NCBI GenBank assembly: GCA_018466975.1
Contig: CM031554.1
Span: 1,798,001 to 1,862,000 of the forward strand
Direction: 5' to 3'
Source: Sparassis latifolia
Taxonomy: Eukaryota; Basidiomycota; Agaricomycetes; Polyporales; Sparassidaceae
DNA: 64,000 bases
In this document: piece by piece, positions 46,899-58,100 of the stretch
Position numbering within the stretch: the stretch's first letter is position 1
How the letters are laid out: the number at the start of each line of letters is the position of its first letter
Notes under the pieces: generated by a model
The model's input: only the letters and a program-made list of their open reading frames with translations
Told to the model about the DNA's origin: nothing
Database searches by the model: none
Made by a program: the position numbers and the translations under genes

Positions 46899-49569
46899 AT
46901 GGCCAGCAAGCTGTTCTCCGCCGCTGCGGAGGCTGCGGGGGTGGCTGACGACCCGCTGGCGCGGGTGCTGGCGCCGCCGGCGGACGAGACGGCGGAGGCG
47001 CGTGCGGCGCGGCTGGAGCGTGCGGTGGAGGCGCAGCGGGTGTCGCACGAGATCGACGAGGACATCCAGGAGAGCAAGAAGGCGTTCGAGCGGAGGAAGA
47101 AGGCGATCAAGATCCTGCTTCTCGGTGAGCCCTCGTCTCGCTTCCGCCCCTCCGCGCCCCTCATCCCGCCCCGCCCTCCAGGCCAGGCCGAATCGGGCAA
47201 GAGCACGACCCTGAAGAGTGCGTCCCCTGCGCGTGTACTCCGAGTGCTGACGCTGACGCGACGCGCAGACTTCCAGCTCGCGTTCTCGCCGCAACACTTC
47301 CGCAGCGAGCGCGCCGCGTGGCGCACGATCATCCAGCTCAACCTCATCCGCTCCGTCAAGCGCCTCCTCGAGGTCCTCGACGAAGAGTGGGACTCCGAGC
47401 TCACCGCCCCCGTCAAGTCCGCCCTCAAGTCCGCCCCGAGCTCCCCCACCGCGTCCTCGTCCTCCCCCCGCGCAGCACGATCGCGCTCCGGCTCACGCTC
47501 CGGCTCGCCCTCGCGCACGCGCCCCCCGCAGTCCATCGCCCTCCCCCCGTCTGCCCTCGCCAACCCCGCCGCCGGCTCGTCCCGTGCCCACCCACACGCC
47601 TCGACCTCTGCAGCCGCCTCGTCCTCGCACCACCCCGCGCCCTCCTTTCTCCCCCCCTCGACCGCTCCCCGCCACGCGTCGCACCCGTCCACCTCTACCT
47701 CCGTCCGGTTCTCGACCACCCCTCTCACAGACACCCATCGCCGGCAGCGTGCCCGGCTGCGCGTGCTGCTACCACTCGAGGCTGCCCTCGCCCGGGCGCT
47801 GCTCCCCCCAGACGACGCCGTCACAGGGCCTGCAGGCGATGTCTGCGTCAGAGCGGGCAGCGCGTGGAAGGGCGCAGCCAGCGTGCTCGCCAGTTCCGGC
47901 CTAGCGGTGAACGGCGTCAATTTACCCAACGGCAAGGGCAAGGAGCACGTCGACGACCCGACGCGGACGCTGGCTTCGTGTAAAGACGACGTCGTCACCC
48001 TCTGGGAGGATCCCGTCGTGAGGGCGGTGCTCAAGCGGAGGGGCGTGCGCCTCCAGGACATGCCCGGCTTGTGAGTGACTGCTTGCTATCTGCCTTTAGC
48101 ATCCGGTCCTTTCTCCTCGACCTCGTCTTCTGTTCGATGCGCAATCCCTCGCTCCACTTCCTTCGTGCCCTCTTCTCATTTCCGCCAGATCCTCATTTTT
48201 CTTCGCACCCAGCTTTTTGAACGACACCGCGCGCATCGCGACGCTCAATTACCAGCCGACAGACGGTGCGTCCTTCCGCCATTCGTCCCCCCTCGCAGCT
48301 TACACTCTCCCCATGGCTTCCCGCGGCGTGATAACGCGCTAACGATGCCACCGTGCAGACGACATCGTCCGCGCGCGGCTGCGCACACTCGGTGTGGAAG
48401 AACACCGCTTCACCATGGAGAGCGGTGCGTCCCGTCCCCCCCCCTATTCCATCCTGACCTCACCATTCGTCCCTTCTGCCCCCTCACACAACACCGTCCC
48501 TCTCGCGCAGGCGGCCTCCCCGGCTCGGAGTGGTACATCTACGACGTCGGCGGGAGCCGGAGCAACGTGCGTCCCCCCCCCTCTCATTCACACAGTAACC
48601 CCCTGCGAACGATCTGACACGGCGAGCGCACGCAGCGCCCGCACTGGATCCCGTTCTTCGACGACGTGCAGGCCATCATCTTCCTCGCGCCGCTCGCGTT
48701 CAACCTCATGCTCGAGGAGGACCCGCGCGTGAACCGGGTCGTGCGTCCCCCCCTTCCCGTTCCCCTCTCTGTTTGCGCTGACGGTCGGTTTTGGCGGCGG
48801 CGGCGGGGTGCAGGAGGACTCGATCTCGCTCTGGCGCGAGATATGCGGGAACGGCCTGCTGGCGAAGACCACGCTCATCCTCTTTCTGAACAAGGTGCGC
48901 TCCCCTTCCCCTCTCCCTTCCCTTCACCACTATGCGTACGCTGACTGCGTGTGAATGGGCGCAGATGGACATCCTGCAGGCGACGCTCGCAGCGGGCATC
49001 CGCGTGGCCAAGTACGTGCCGAGCTACGGCGACCAGCCGAACGACATACAGCATGTGACGAAATGTGCGCGGGTTCCCATTCGTGGTGGGGCGTTTTTTT
49101 TTGGCTGATCCCGCCGTGCCTTTTTTCGTCGTTGTTGTTGTAGACTTTAGAGATAAATTCCGCGGGTATCACGTACGTGCCTCGCCTCTCCCCCTCTCGC
49201 CTCTCCGCGGTGCGCGTCGCTCACGCCTGCGTCTGCCCAGAAACGCCTGTCGCCGCATACGCGCCCGTTCTACGTCCACGAGACGTCCGTCGTCGTACGT
49301 CTCTTCCCTCCTTCGTTCGTTCCTCCGTCCGTATCGTGCTCGCCGCGACGTGTCGTCCACGGCTCCCCCCTCATCCGATATTCCACCCCGAACCCGCAGC
49401 TCCTGACCAGCATCTTTTTCAGGACACCCGCTCGACGGCCGCGATCCTCGTCGGAGGTAAGCCGAACCCCCTTCTTCACCTCGCTGGCTGCTCGCTGATC
49501 GCGTATACCGTACCATCAGTGAGAGAGGGCATCCTGCGCGCGCACCTGCAGAGCGTGAACGTGATCTGA
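46899..49569 (+). CDS. G-protein alpha subunit, diverged basidiomycete type
   Basis: Thirteen exons with GT-AG junctions and consistent phases: 46899-47124, 47182-47217, 47269-48070, 48213-48265, 48359-48424, 48511-48566, 48636-48740, 48814-48894, 48965-49064, 49144-49172, 49241-49294, 49423-49456 and 49520-49569. P-loop (G1) is LLLGQAESGKSTTLK. The helical domain (NFQLAFSPQHF onward) carries a Ser/Arg/Pro-rich insert of more than 100 residues in exon 3. Switch I is VRARLRTLGVEEH, switch II WYIYDVGGSRS, G4 LFLNKMD, G5 TSVVDT, and the end is LQSVNVI. The protein starts MASK, so there is no Gly-2 for N-myristoylation. Ser stands where canonical subunits have the catalytic Gln (DVGGQ), predicting slow GTP hydrolysis. 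Such forms are expanded in mushrooms beside classic pheromone/cAMP subunits. All exons are open, so it is probably functional. Confidence 0.9.
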
Positions 49570-50550
49570 GCTCCCGCTGGGTACCAGCGCGTTACACCCC
49601 GCCTGCGCCTGCCGGGGCTCTCGCGTCCCGTACGCCGGAGCGCGGCTGTGTCGACTATTCGCGCCCCCCATGCACGCACCGGCACGTCCGTTTGATACCC
49701 CCCCCGCGCGCATCGTGTATACTACGCACTAGCACTCTACACACCGCATGAACCGTCCCCGCGCGCGCCTGCTGCATATATCTGCATATCGTTATCGAGT
49801 GCGCTTACGTATTATTAGACTCGTGTCCGCCGCTCGCTTGTTGTTAACTGGCTCTCTTCGCTTGTGTTATTGATATTTTGGGGGTGTCGGATTGCGTTTG
49901 CCGATGTTGTGCCGCGGCGGGTAGGTCTCGCGGTCGGGCAGTTTGGCCGACTGCGGCTGGTGGATGTCTGGGTGCGTGTGTGCGCGGGGGTTTGGAGGAT
50001 GTCGCTGCGCAGTGTGATGACCTATAGGGGATATATGGCCCTCTTCTGCGCATGCGGTGGCGACGCGCTGCGACCGCGGTGCCGGGGGTTCAGCAGCTGC
50101 GCAGTTGTGCGATATCCGCGAATGCTCGTACGCTAGAACGATGCGCCGCAATTATTCAACTGCGGAGCAGAGCTCGTGTGCGACGGCGGCCTGCGCTCGG
50201 CGATGAGAGTTTTTGATTTTTTTAGTATCGTGCTGGCCGTGCTTGTATGGTCTGTTCCTTGCATTTCAGCGGCCTGAAGTTAATTAGACCTGAAGGATAC
50301 ACTTCGGTGGTCGGCTTTTGCACGGATGGCTGTTATTTTTGACTGCGTCGAGGAACGTTGCCGCCAACTTGAACTTAGCTGTCCATATCGGGACTGCCAT
50401 TCTTGACGCTGTGGCGTCGCCGATCAGGCTTAGCGCCAGTACTGTCCGCCGGTTGGGTTGCGTCTGGTGCTTGGATTTCGCCATGGAGGCCGTCAGACAA
50501 CCTACTAGTTCACAAGATCCAGCCGTTTCAGCTCGCGTCGCAGGTCAAAC
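49570..50550. other. 3' flank of the G-alpha gene, no gene seen
   Basis: Contains the probable 3' untranslated region and intergenic sequence. Some T-rich runs (GATTTTTTTAG near 50214) occur, but no poly(A) signal can be fixed. Open frames of 60-100 codons on both strands have no features. Confidence 0.35.
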
Positions 50551-50552
50551 CT

Positions 50553-51740
50553 ACAGTACTTATCACAAAAACAGATGTATCGTTTCAGGTGTCGGGTGTC
50601 ACCCATATATAGCAAGTCATCTTCCTTTTATGGAGTCACCCTGAGGTGTTCGAGGTGTTGAGGGTGACCGGGTGACCAGGTGTTCGAGGTGTCGAAGGTG
50701 ACCGGGTGACCGGGTGACCAGGTGACCGAGGTGTCGGAGGTGACCCGGGGTGACTGTAGGCCGCATACAGATAACTGTAGACCGCGTACAGAGTACTGTA
50801 GGCCACTGTAGATCGCATACAGAATGCTATAGGCCACATACAGAATGCTACAGACCGCATACAGAGCACTACAGACCACTCTAGACCGCATACAGAATGC
50901 TATAGATCGCATACAGACCACTATAGACCATTATAGACTGCGTACAGAATGCTATAGACCGCATACAGACCACTATAGACCGCATACAGAATGCTATAAG
51001 CCACTATAGGCCACATACAGAATACCGTACGCCACATACAGAGTACTATACATTGCATACGAACGTTTATAGACCACATACCGACGTTCGTAGACCACAT
51101 ACAAATATTCGTAAGACGGCATACAAATATTTCTAAGCAGCATACAAATATTTCTAAGCGGCACACAAAAGATACTTGTAAGCGATGTACCAATACTCGT
51201 AGATGGCATACAAATATTTCTACAGTACTTATCACAAAAACAGATGTATCATTTCGGGTGTCGGGTGTCACCTATATATAGCAAGTCACCTTCCTTTTAT
51301 AGAGTCACCCGAGGTGTTCGAGGTGTCGAGGGTGACGGGGTGACCAGGTGTTCGAGGTGTCGAAGGTGACCGGGTGACCAGGTGACCAGGTGACCGAGGT
51401 GTCGGAGGTGACCCGGGGTGACTGTAGGCCGCATACAGATAACTGTAGACCACATACAGAGTATTGTAGGCCTCTCTAGACCGCATACAGAATGCTATAG
51501 GCCACATACAGAATGCTATAGGCCACATACAGAATGCTACAGACCGCATACAGAGCACTACAAACCACTCTAAATTGCATACAAATCACTCTAGATCGCA
51601 TACAGACCACTCTAGACCGCATACAGAATGCTATAGACCACATACAGACCACTATAGGCCATTATAGACCACATACAGACCACTATAGACTGCGTACAGA
51701 CCACTATAGACCGCATACAGAGCACTACAGACCACTCAGG
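50553..51740. repeat. Compound minisatellite: GGTGACC units plus a CCGCATACAGA 20-mer
   Basis: Two blocks in direct orientation, 50553-51220 and 51221-51740. Each starts with the same 100-base lead (TACAGTACTTATCACAAAAA ... TATATATAGCAAGTCA), then about 115 bases of GGTGACC/GAGGTGTCG units, then many copies of a roughly 20-base unit, CCGCATACAGAATGCTATAG with variants. The first block ends in more diverged CATACAAATATTTCTA units. Open frames, rich in Tyr/Cys/Met on the minus strand, are side-effects of the period. Confidence 0.85.
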
Positions 51741-52370
51741 TTAGGTTATGAGGCCCCCTAGGTCAACCGTAGGGTCGCTGAGGGCGGGCAACCCCAACCC
51801 TAGGGTGGGGGTTCCCCGAGCGGACGCTAGGGGTACGCGTCCCCTTTGGGAAGGAGGCCGTTGCCGAACCCTACGGACCGTGCCGTAGGGCACGTGCGCC
51901 ATCACTAGCGCTGGCTGAGGGGCCTCTGACCTGCGCGGCCGTCGCGGACGACCACGCATGGAAAGGCACAGGTGGCTGCACAGGCGAGGTGGCGCGGGGG
52001 GGGCGAGAACCACGCTGGCCATGAGTGGCCGTCGTAGACGACCGTTCGAGTTGCATGGAGTGCCAGGTCTGAGTTAAACCTGAGCTGAGGCCAGGAACAG
52101 GTGTCCGCTTTGGGAAGGGGACTGTTGCTGCACCCTACCGTAGGGCACGTGCACCATCACTAGCGCTGGCTGAGGGGCCCCTGACCTGCGTGGCCGTCGC
52201 GGACGACCGTGCGCGGAGAGGCACATATGACTGCACAGGCGAGGTGGCGCGGGGGGGGCGAAGCACGCTGGCCATGAGTGGCCGTCGTAGACGGCCATTT
52301 TCGTTGCAGTGTGCGGAACCTGTCTCACCAAATATGCTTGTGCGCAAAACAAAGAAAAAAGAAAAAAGAA
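51735..52370. repeat. Palindrome-bearing repeat R4, left copies
   Basis: Two consecutive related units (51735-52065 and 52080-52370). The first begins GGTTAGGTTATGAGGCCCCC and contains CCCCAACCCTAGGGTGGGGG, GGGAAGGAGGCCGTTGCCGA and CATCACTAGCGCTGGCTGAG. Each carries two copies of a 17-nt palindrome, GGCCGTC-N3-GAC(G/A)(G)CC: 51937-51953, 52027-52043, 52192-52208 and 52280-52296. Counterparts lie at 62570-63060 in the same orientation. Confidence 0.8.
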
Positions 52371-52399
52371 AAAACAGGTGTGAGCCAAGAGATGATCAG

Positions 52400-52735
52400 T
52401 GTGTGCGCATATAAGGATGGAGAGAAAGAATGCGAGTTTGGATGATCATATTCCTTCATCCTCAAACATCCACTTGTGAGCCGCCAGGACGCAGTCCCGA
52501 GAAGCGACGAACAAGTGGATGTTCTGCACCGAGGTGAAGGAATATGAGAAGTGTCTTGAGTGACGGAGGATTGGATCAGAAGATTAATCGGAGATTGGGT
52601 GGGATATCGATCGGGATCAGATCTTCTGATCGAGGTGGATAAGCGGATCAGCGAGCGGATATGGTGACGGGACGGAGGCATAATAATAATTAGGCCACCC
52701 CTCCCACACGAGGCGGGGTAAAGGGAGCCCTCCAC
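52400..52735. other. Spacer between palindrome repeats
   Basis: Contains GGATGATCATATTCCTTCAT near 52440 and an inverted, looser counterpart near 52540 (GTGAAGGAATATGAG), which could form a long stem around CACTTGTGAGCCGCCAGGAC / AACAAGTGGATGTTC. GATC-rich text follows (52560-52660). No gene. Confidence 0.4.
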
Positions 52736-52739
52736 GCGT

Positions 52740-52911
52740 GGCCGTCGGCGACGGCCATGCCTGTACACGCACGTTGCAGCACGCACGCCCCATGGCAGAG
52801 CGAGGTGGAGCAGGGGCGGCCGTCCGGGACGACCATCCGTGTACGTACATGCTGCAGCACATCGACCTCATGGTATGGGAGCTGTACCACACGCGGCCAT
52901 CATCGACGGCC
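52740..52911. repeat. Three 17-nt palindromes upstream of the 52971 gene
   Basis: Copies at 52740-52756, 52818-52834 and 52895-52911 share the half-sites GGCC(G/A)TC and GACG(G/A)CC around a 3-base spacer and are spaced about 78 bases apart. The text between them is partly similar (GTACACGCACGTTGCAGCAC / GTACGTACATGCTGCAGCAC). The last lies 60 bases before the first usable ATG of the next gene. Confidence 0.65.
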
Positions 52912-52970
52912 AGATGACCTGCCTCGTGGGATCAGATATCGCGAGACGCGTTAGACGAGAAACTGTTTCG

Positions 52971-54320
52971 ATGGTACATAAGATCAGTCGAGTGGGTAGT
53001 TTTGGCATTGTTCCAACCCCCTTCGTCGAACAAGTCAGTTTCACTATGCCTACTGTTACACTACCCGGAGCTCTGCTCGATCTGCACGCCGCCGAAAAGG
53101 ACCTGTGGTCTTGGCCGACTTGGGCGACGCTGGTGTGCACCGATCACCCGCCATGGTCACCGGAAGCCGAGGAGAACCCGCCCGAGGGATGGGACGCGAA
53201 CATGGTGTTGGCGGTGAGGGCGTTCGTGGAAAAGTATTTTAACACGAAAGCGAAGAACAGGTTCGACTTCATGAAGAGGCAGACGGACGAGTACAGCAAG
53301 GGACGCAACGCCTGGATCCAATGGGTGGCGGATACGTATCGTACGTGCAAGGTGAACGCGAGGGTGGATGAGATATTGATAGAGGCGAACCGCGACCCGT
53401 TGACGGTAATGCGGGCGATGAAGACGAGCACGGTGAGTGTATGGATTGAACTGGCGCGGAAAAGTACTCACATATGCAAAGCTGCCGTCCGCCACCGACG
53501 CCGTGTTGTGGGCGTTTTATGAGGTGACGATATACAGAGTGCTCGGGCCGGAAGGTTTGTATGAGAACCGGATGCCGAAGAAGGGACCGAACGAGTTCAT
53601 CAGCGTGCTGCTGATCCATTGCTGGGAGAGGTGGAGGAAGGTGGTGAAGCGGGACCAGACGGCGATGAAGAAGAAGCGGGCTGAGGTAGACAGGCTGTGA
53701 AAAGGTATGTGGCGGACCTGCGGACATAGTTGAGACTGACGCTGCGCAGAGATGTCGGAGAAGACGCCGACGAAGAAGGACCTCTGCTTGTTCCTCGGCC
53801 ACATCAAGACGCTCATGGCGAAGTTGGAGCGGTACGGCGGCGACGAGGCGCTGGTGGCGGAGTTGGCGGCGCGGAAGGCGACGCTGCAGGCGATGCAGGA
53901 GGCGCTGAAGAAGGAACGCGGGGACAAGACCCGCGCCCGCAGTGAGTGCTCCACCGTGCAGGCACGACAGCAGAACTGACTTGGCATAACAGCACTCCCG
54001 CGAGCGATGCTCAAGGCGCTCGACTCATTGTCGACCGCGGCGGAGATCCTCGTTATGCAGAACGAGCTGAAGGAGGTGCTCGCGGCATGCGGGCCCAATG
54101 ACGACGAAGAGGGTGTCGCGTCCGAGGTGCCAGACGGGCCCGATGTCGAAGTCGAGTGGGAGGACGGCGTCGAAGAATTTAAGACCATGACGAGGGAGGA
54201 GCTGCTAGAGGCCCTCGGGATTCCGAAGGAGGGGATCCCCGGATTCAGCAAGAAGCAGTCGAAGGAGGGGCTCGTAGACCCGTGGAGCGAGGAGTTCGAC
54301 AAGCTGGCGCCGGAGGACCT
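52971..54320 (+). pseudogene. Truncated gene for a large charged, coiled-coil protein of unknown function
   Basis: Reading starts at ATG 52971 or, more likely, ATG 53046 (MPTVTLPGALLDLHAAEKD). Blocks in order: WSWPTWATLVCTDHPPWSPE, AVRAFVEKYFNTKAKNRFD, an intron near 53432-53480, TDAVLWAFYEVTIYRVLG, WERWRKVVKRDQTAMKKK, then TGA at about 53698-53700 just before a consistent splice to KEMSEKTPTKKDLCLFLG. Two helical, probably coiled-coil segments follow, then ALDSLSTAAEILVMQNELK, an acidic stretch, and SKEGLVDPWSEEFDKLAPED. At about 54320 the frame runs into unrelated repeat DNA. From memory, this type of acidic pre-domain often precedes a P-loop helicase/ATPase domain in agaricomycete proteins, but no such domain remains, so this is only a guess. 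The in-frame TGA (possibly CGA originally) and the truncation make it a pseudogene. Confidence 0.6.
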
Positions 54321-55170
54321 ATCTATAGGCCGCAGGCCTAACGCTACGTTAGGCCGCCCGACTTTCCGCCCCTGTATCCCTTCCTTCCTCCCTCGTTTCG
54401 GTCCCTCGGCTATCTCAAAAGATCGCCCGACATCGAATCTACCCACTACCCGAAGATACAGTTCGACGGAGATCTGGGTCGCCGTGGCCACCGGCGGCAA
54501 TCAGCCGACTTTCCCACCTCGCGCGTCTTCGACTCCTCGATTTTTTCTCGTCCTCACCCTCTACCCCTGGCCTCATATTGTATATCGTCCGATAGCCTGG
54601 CCGTCTGGCTTCAAGATACTACCGATTTCGGGAGGTTTCCAGGAGTTTGGTCGACGATACAGCCGGGCGAAGTGGCGGGGTGCGCGCCGGCGCGCCCTTG
54701 GTGAGTTCTCTCCCTTCGTTTCCGACGTTGCGCACACTCAATTCCCTCGAACGCGGTAGCGTCCAGGTAGACGAAGGTCGTGGCTACAAGACGAGACCCC
54801 GCTCGGGAAGAATGACGAGGTCGTTGTGAAGATACAGGCAAAGGAAGTGGGAGGGCACGCACCAGCGGGAACGAGGTAAGCTCACCCACACTCAATGCTC
54901 TTCCATTCGCCCATCGAGGGGGCTCGAAACTGCTTGCGAACCGTAGAACGGGTCGTAGGCAGCTTGTTTCTGCCTGCCTGTCTCATTTCTCGTCCAACGC
55001 AGCGTGTCAGTGTCGCATTTCTCGAGCGACACGACCTCTACCCCTCGCGGTCCCCTGCACCATCGAACGCGAACGTTCGACCGCACGTTCACTATGGAGG
55101 GTTGTAGGGGGCCGATGTGAGTAAAGAAACGCTCTTTTTTGTTTTTCAGCCGTGCTAATCTCATACAGCG
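54320..55170. repeat. Left part of the exon-unit array
   Basis: Begins abruptly with CTATAGGCCGCAGGCCTAAC at the end of the truncated gene. It contains several sequences resembling exon ends followed by donors (GGTGAGTTCTC at 54700, GAGGTAAGCTC at 54880, ATGTGAGTAAAG at 55116) and a block CGAACGCGAACGTTCGACCGCACGTTCACT (near 55065) related to the exon ends repeated at 56515, 56835 and 57640. No protein can be assembled with confidence. Confidence 0.45.
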
Positions 55171-58100
55171 GCGTTGTCATCGCGCCGGCCACCACGGTGC
55201 CACAATAGCACCCAGCTCCCTTCTCGCGGTCTCCACCCGCCGACGAAGGCCCGCGTCGACTCCCAGGACCCTCACCCAACCCTCCTTGACGTGTGTTCGC
55301 CCCCTGTGGTGAACGATCGCGCCCCGGTTGTCACGCCGGCTGCCGCAGTGCAACGACCACGCCGACCTCCCTCCTTGCGGTCTCCAGGTTCCGACGCTGG
55401 CCGGCGTCACCTCACCCTCCTTGACTCGCGTTCGCCCGCTGTGGTGAACGACCGCGCCTTGGTCGTCAAGCCGGCCACTGCGATGCAACGACCTCGCCGA
55501 CCTCCCTCCTGGCATTCTCTAGCGCCCGACGCTGGCCCGCGTCACCTCCTAGCACCGTCAGCCAGCCCTCCTTGACTCTCGTTCGCCGTCTGCGGTGAAC
55601 GACTGCGCACTGGACCTCCCGTCGAACATCGAGTGCTGGCCGGTCGGCTCGATGTCTCTGGCGCACTCAAACGCAATGCATTTGAGCGCGCGTTCGCCCA
55701 GCAGTGGTCGGGCCATATAGGTGAGTAAAAAATATCTGTTATTGGTTTTTTTTAACGGTGCCAACAACCTTTAGAAGACCCGACGCCGACGCAGGGAACG
55801 CGGAGCGACGACGGAGCTACTCGCGACGACGGGGGACGCGTTGCGGATTTGGGAATATACGAGTGATGGGCAGCCTGCTATGTCGTCGTACGTGGGCCGG
55901 CAGCCAACTTCGAGTGGGCATCGACTGGTGACGAAGATCGCGTATGCGCTCCCTCTCTCAGAAGTCCTTTAGCTTACGATTGCACTGTACTACTACAGCA
56001 AAGTAAAGTACAGAACCATGGGATGGGTGCGCCACTGATGAACTTTCACCATCCCCCGACCCTCTTCGATGTGCTCAGGCAGACCACGGCAAACGACGGC
56101 ACCACAGTGGTCGCGTCGGCCACCGCGGAGTGACCGCGCTGACCTCCCTCCTTGCGGTGTCGAGGCCCCGACGCTGGCCCGCCAATAAGCATAATGGCCC
56201 CGCCATTAAGCATAACGGCCGCCCCGTAAGTATAACGGTCCCGCGACTAAGCATAACGGCCGGCGGGGCGTGGGAATGCCGCCACCGAACAAGCGCCGGC
56301 CGGACTTGGACATTTTCGCGCTGCTGTTGCTGCCCTCACCGTTGCGCCACCCTTCCACAACGCCGAGGAGTATCTCCTCGGCGTTTTTCTGCTTTTCTTT
56401 TTCATCCTCTTGCTTGTTTCCGCCGTCTTTTCTGGTTTCTTCCGGGACCTGGCGCTGACGCGCCATGTCTCCTTGGCTACACCTTCTCCCTCCACCTCGC
56501 GCTCCCCCAGGCCGTCGAACGCCTCCGTTCGGCAGCACGTTTACTTTCGGAGGTCGAAGGGCATTTCAGGTAAGTATAAAAAAGCCTTCTGTACCTGTCC
56601 CGCGGTGCTAACATTTTGCAGCCACGTCGTTGTCGCGCCAGCCACCGCGGTGCAACAACGACGCACTGCCTCCTCCTCGCGGTCGTGGAGGCCCGCTGAA
56701 ACCTCACCACACCCCATGCCAGCTCCCTGCACCCTTCATCGACCCTCCTCTTCGAGTGCAGGCCCACCACGGTGAACGACGGCGCCCCGGTCGTCACACC
56801 GGCCTCCGCCATCCGCCTCACGCTCCCCCAGACCGTCGAACGCAAACGTTCGGCGGTGCGTTTGCTTTCGGAGGTCTAAGGGCAGCTCAGGTGAGTAGAA
56901 AAAAATATTTCGTCCCTATTGCACCGTGCTAACTTTTTACAGCCACGCCGTTGTCGCGCCAGCCACCGCGATGCAACAGCGGCTTGCAGCCCCTCCTCGC
57001 GGTCGCGGAGGCCCCTCAAAGCCTCTCTCCACCTCCCCGCACCCTCCCTCGGCCCTCTTCGACCCACACAGGCCCACGGCAGTGAACAACGGTGACGCGG
57101 TGGTCGTGTCGGCCACCGCGGTGCGACGAAGGCTCGCAGCCCCAACTACAACGTCGCCAGGCCCCGCGAGGCCCCGGGCAGCCTCTCTCCACCTCCTCGC
57201 ACCCTCCCTCAGCCGTCTTCAACTCGCGTAGGCCCACGGCGGCGAACGACGGCCACGCGGTGCGACGACGGCCCCGCCACAAGTCTGCCAAGGCCCCGGG
57301 CAGCCTCTCCACTAACCCGCACCCTCCTTCGGCCCTCTTCGACCCGTGCAGGCTCACGGAGGCGAACGACGGCGGCGCAGTGGTCGTGTCGGCCACCACG
57401 GTTCAACGACGGCGCGAAGCCCCTGCCACACGGTCGCCAAAGCCCGCCTGAGCTCCCCTCGCACCTCGCCCTTCCCCTCGCACCTCACCTCTCCACCCTC
57501 CTCGCCCGTTCGCGCGGGCAGCTGACTCGCGGACGGCGAGGCAACATCTCGCGGCCGCTCGAGGTCAACGGGATGCAGCCCGCCGTCAACCTTGGCGACA
57601 CGCTCTCCCTCCGCCTCGCGCTCCCCCAGGCCGTTGAACGCAAACGTTCGGCGGCACGTTTGTTTTCGGAGGTCGAAGGGCATGCCAGGTAAATAAAAAA
57701 AGCTTCTTTGTCCCTATCCCACCGTGCTAACTTTTCGCAGTCTCATCGTTGTCGCGCCGGCCAACGCGATGCAACAGCGGCGCGTTGCCCCCTCCTCGCA
57801 GTCGCCTCGGCTCCTCGAAGCTCCGCCACACCCCACCCCACTTCCCCGCAGCCTCCCTCGGCCCTCTTCGACGTGCTCAGGCAGACCACGGCGAACAACG
57901 GCACCGCAGTGGTCGCGTCGGCGACCGCGGAGGAACGACCGCGCCGACCTCCCTCCTCGCGATCTCCGGGCCCCGACGCTGGCCCGCGTCACCTCCCAGC
58001 ACCTTCACCTCGCCCTCCTCGACTCGCGTTCGCCCGCTGTGGCGAACGACCGCGCCTCGGGCATCAAGCCGGCCACTGCGGTGCAACGACCGCGCCGACC

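Noticed and set aside
47318..47983. 221-codon plus-strand frame inside the G-alpha gene
   Set aside because: A shadow of exon 3 (47269-48070), whose frame joins consistently with twelve other exons.
50553..51740. Regular short repeats that might be mistaken for a CRISPR array
   Set aside because: No unique spacers, units are contiguous and degenerate, and all surrounding genes are eukaryotic.
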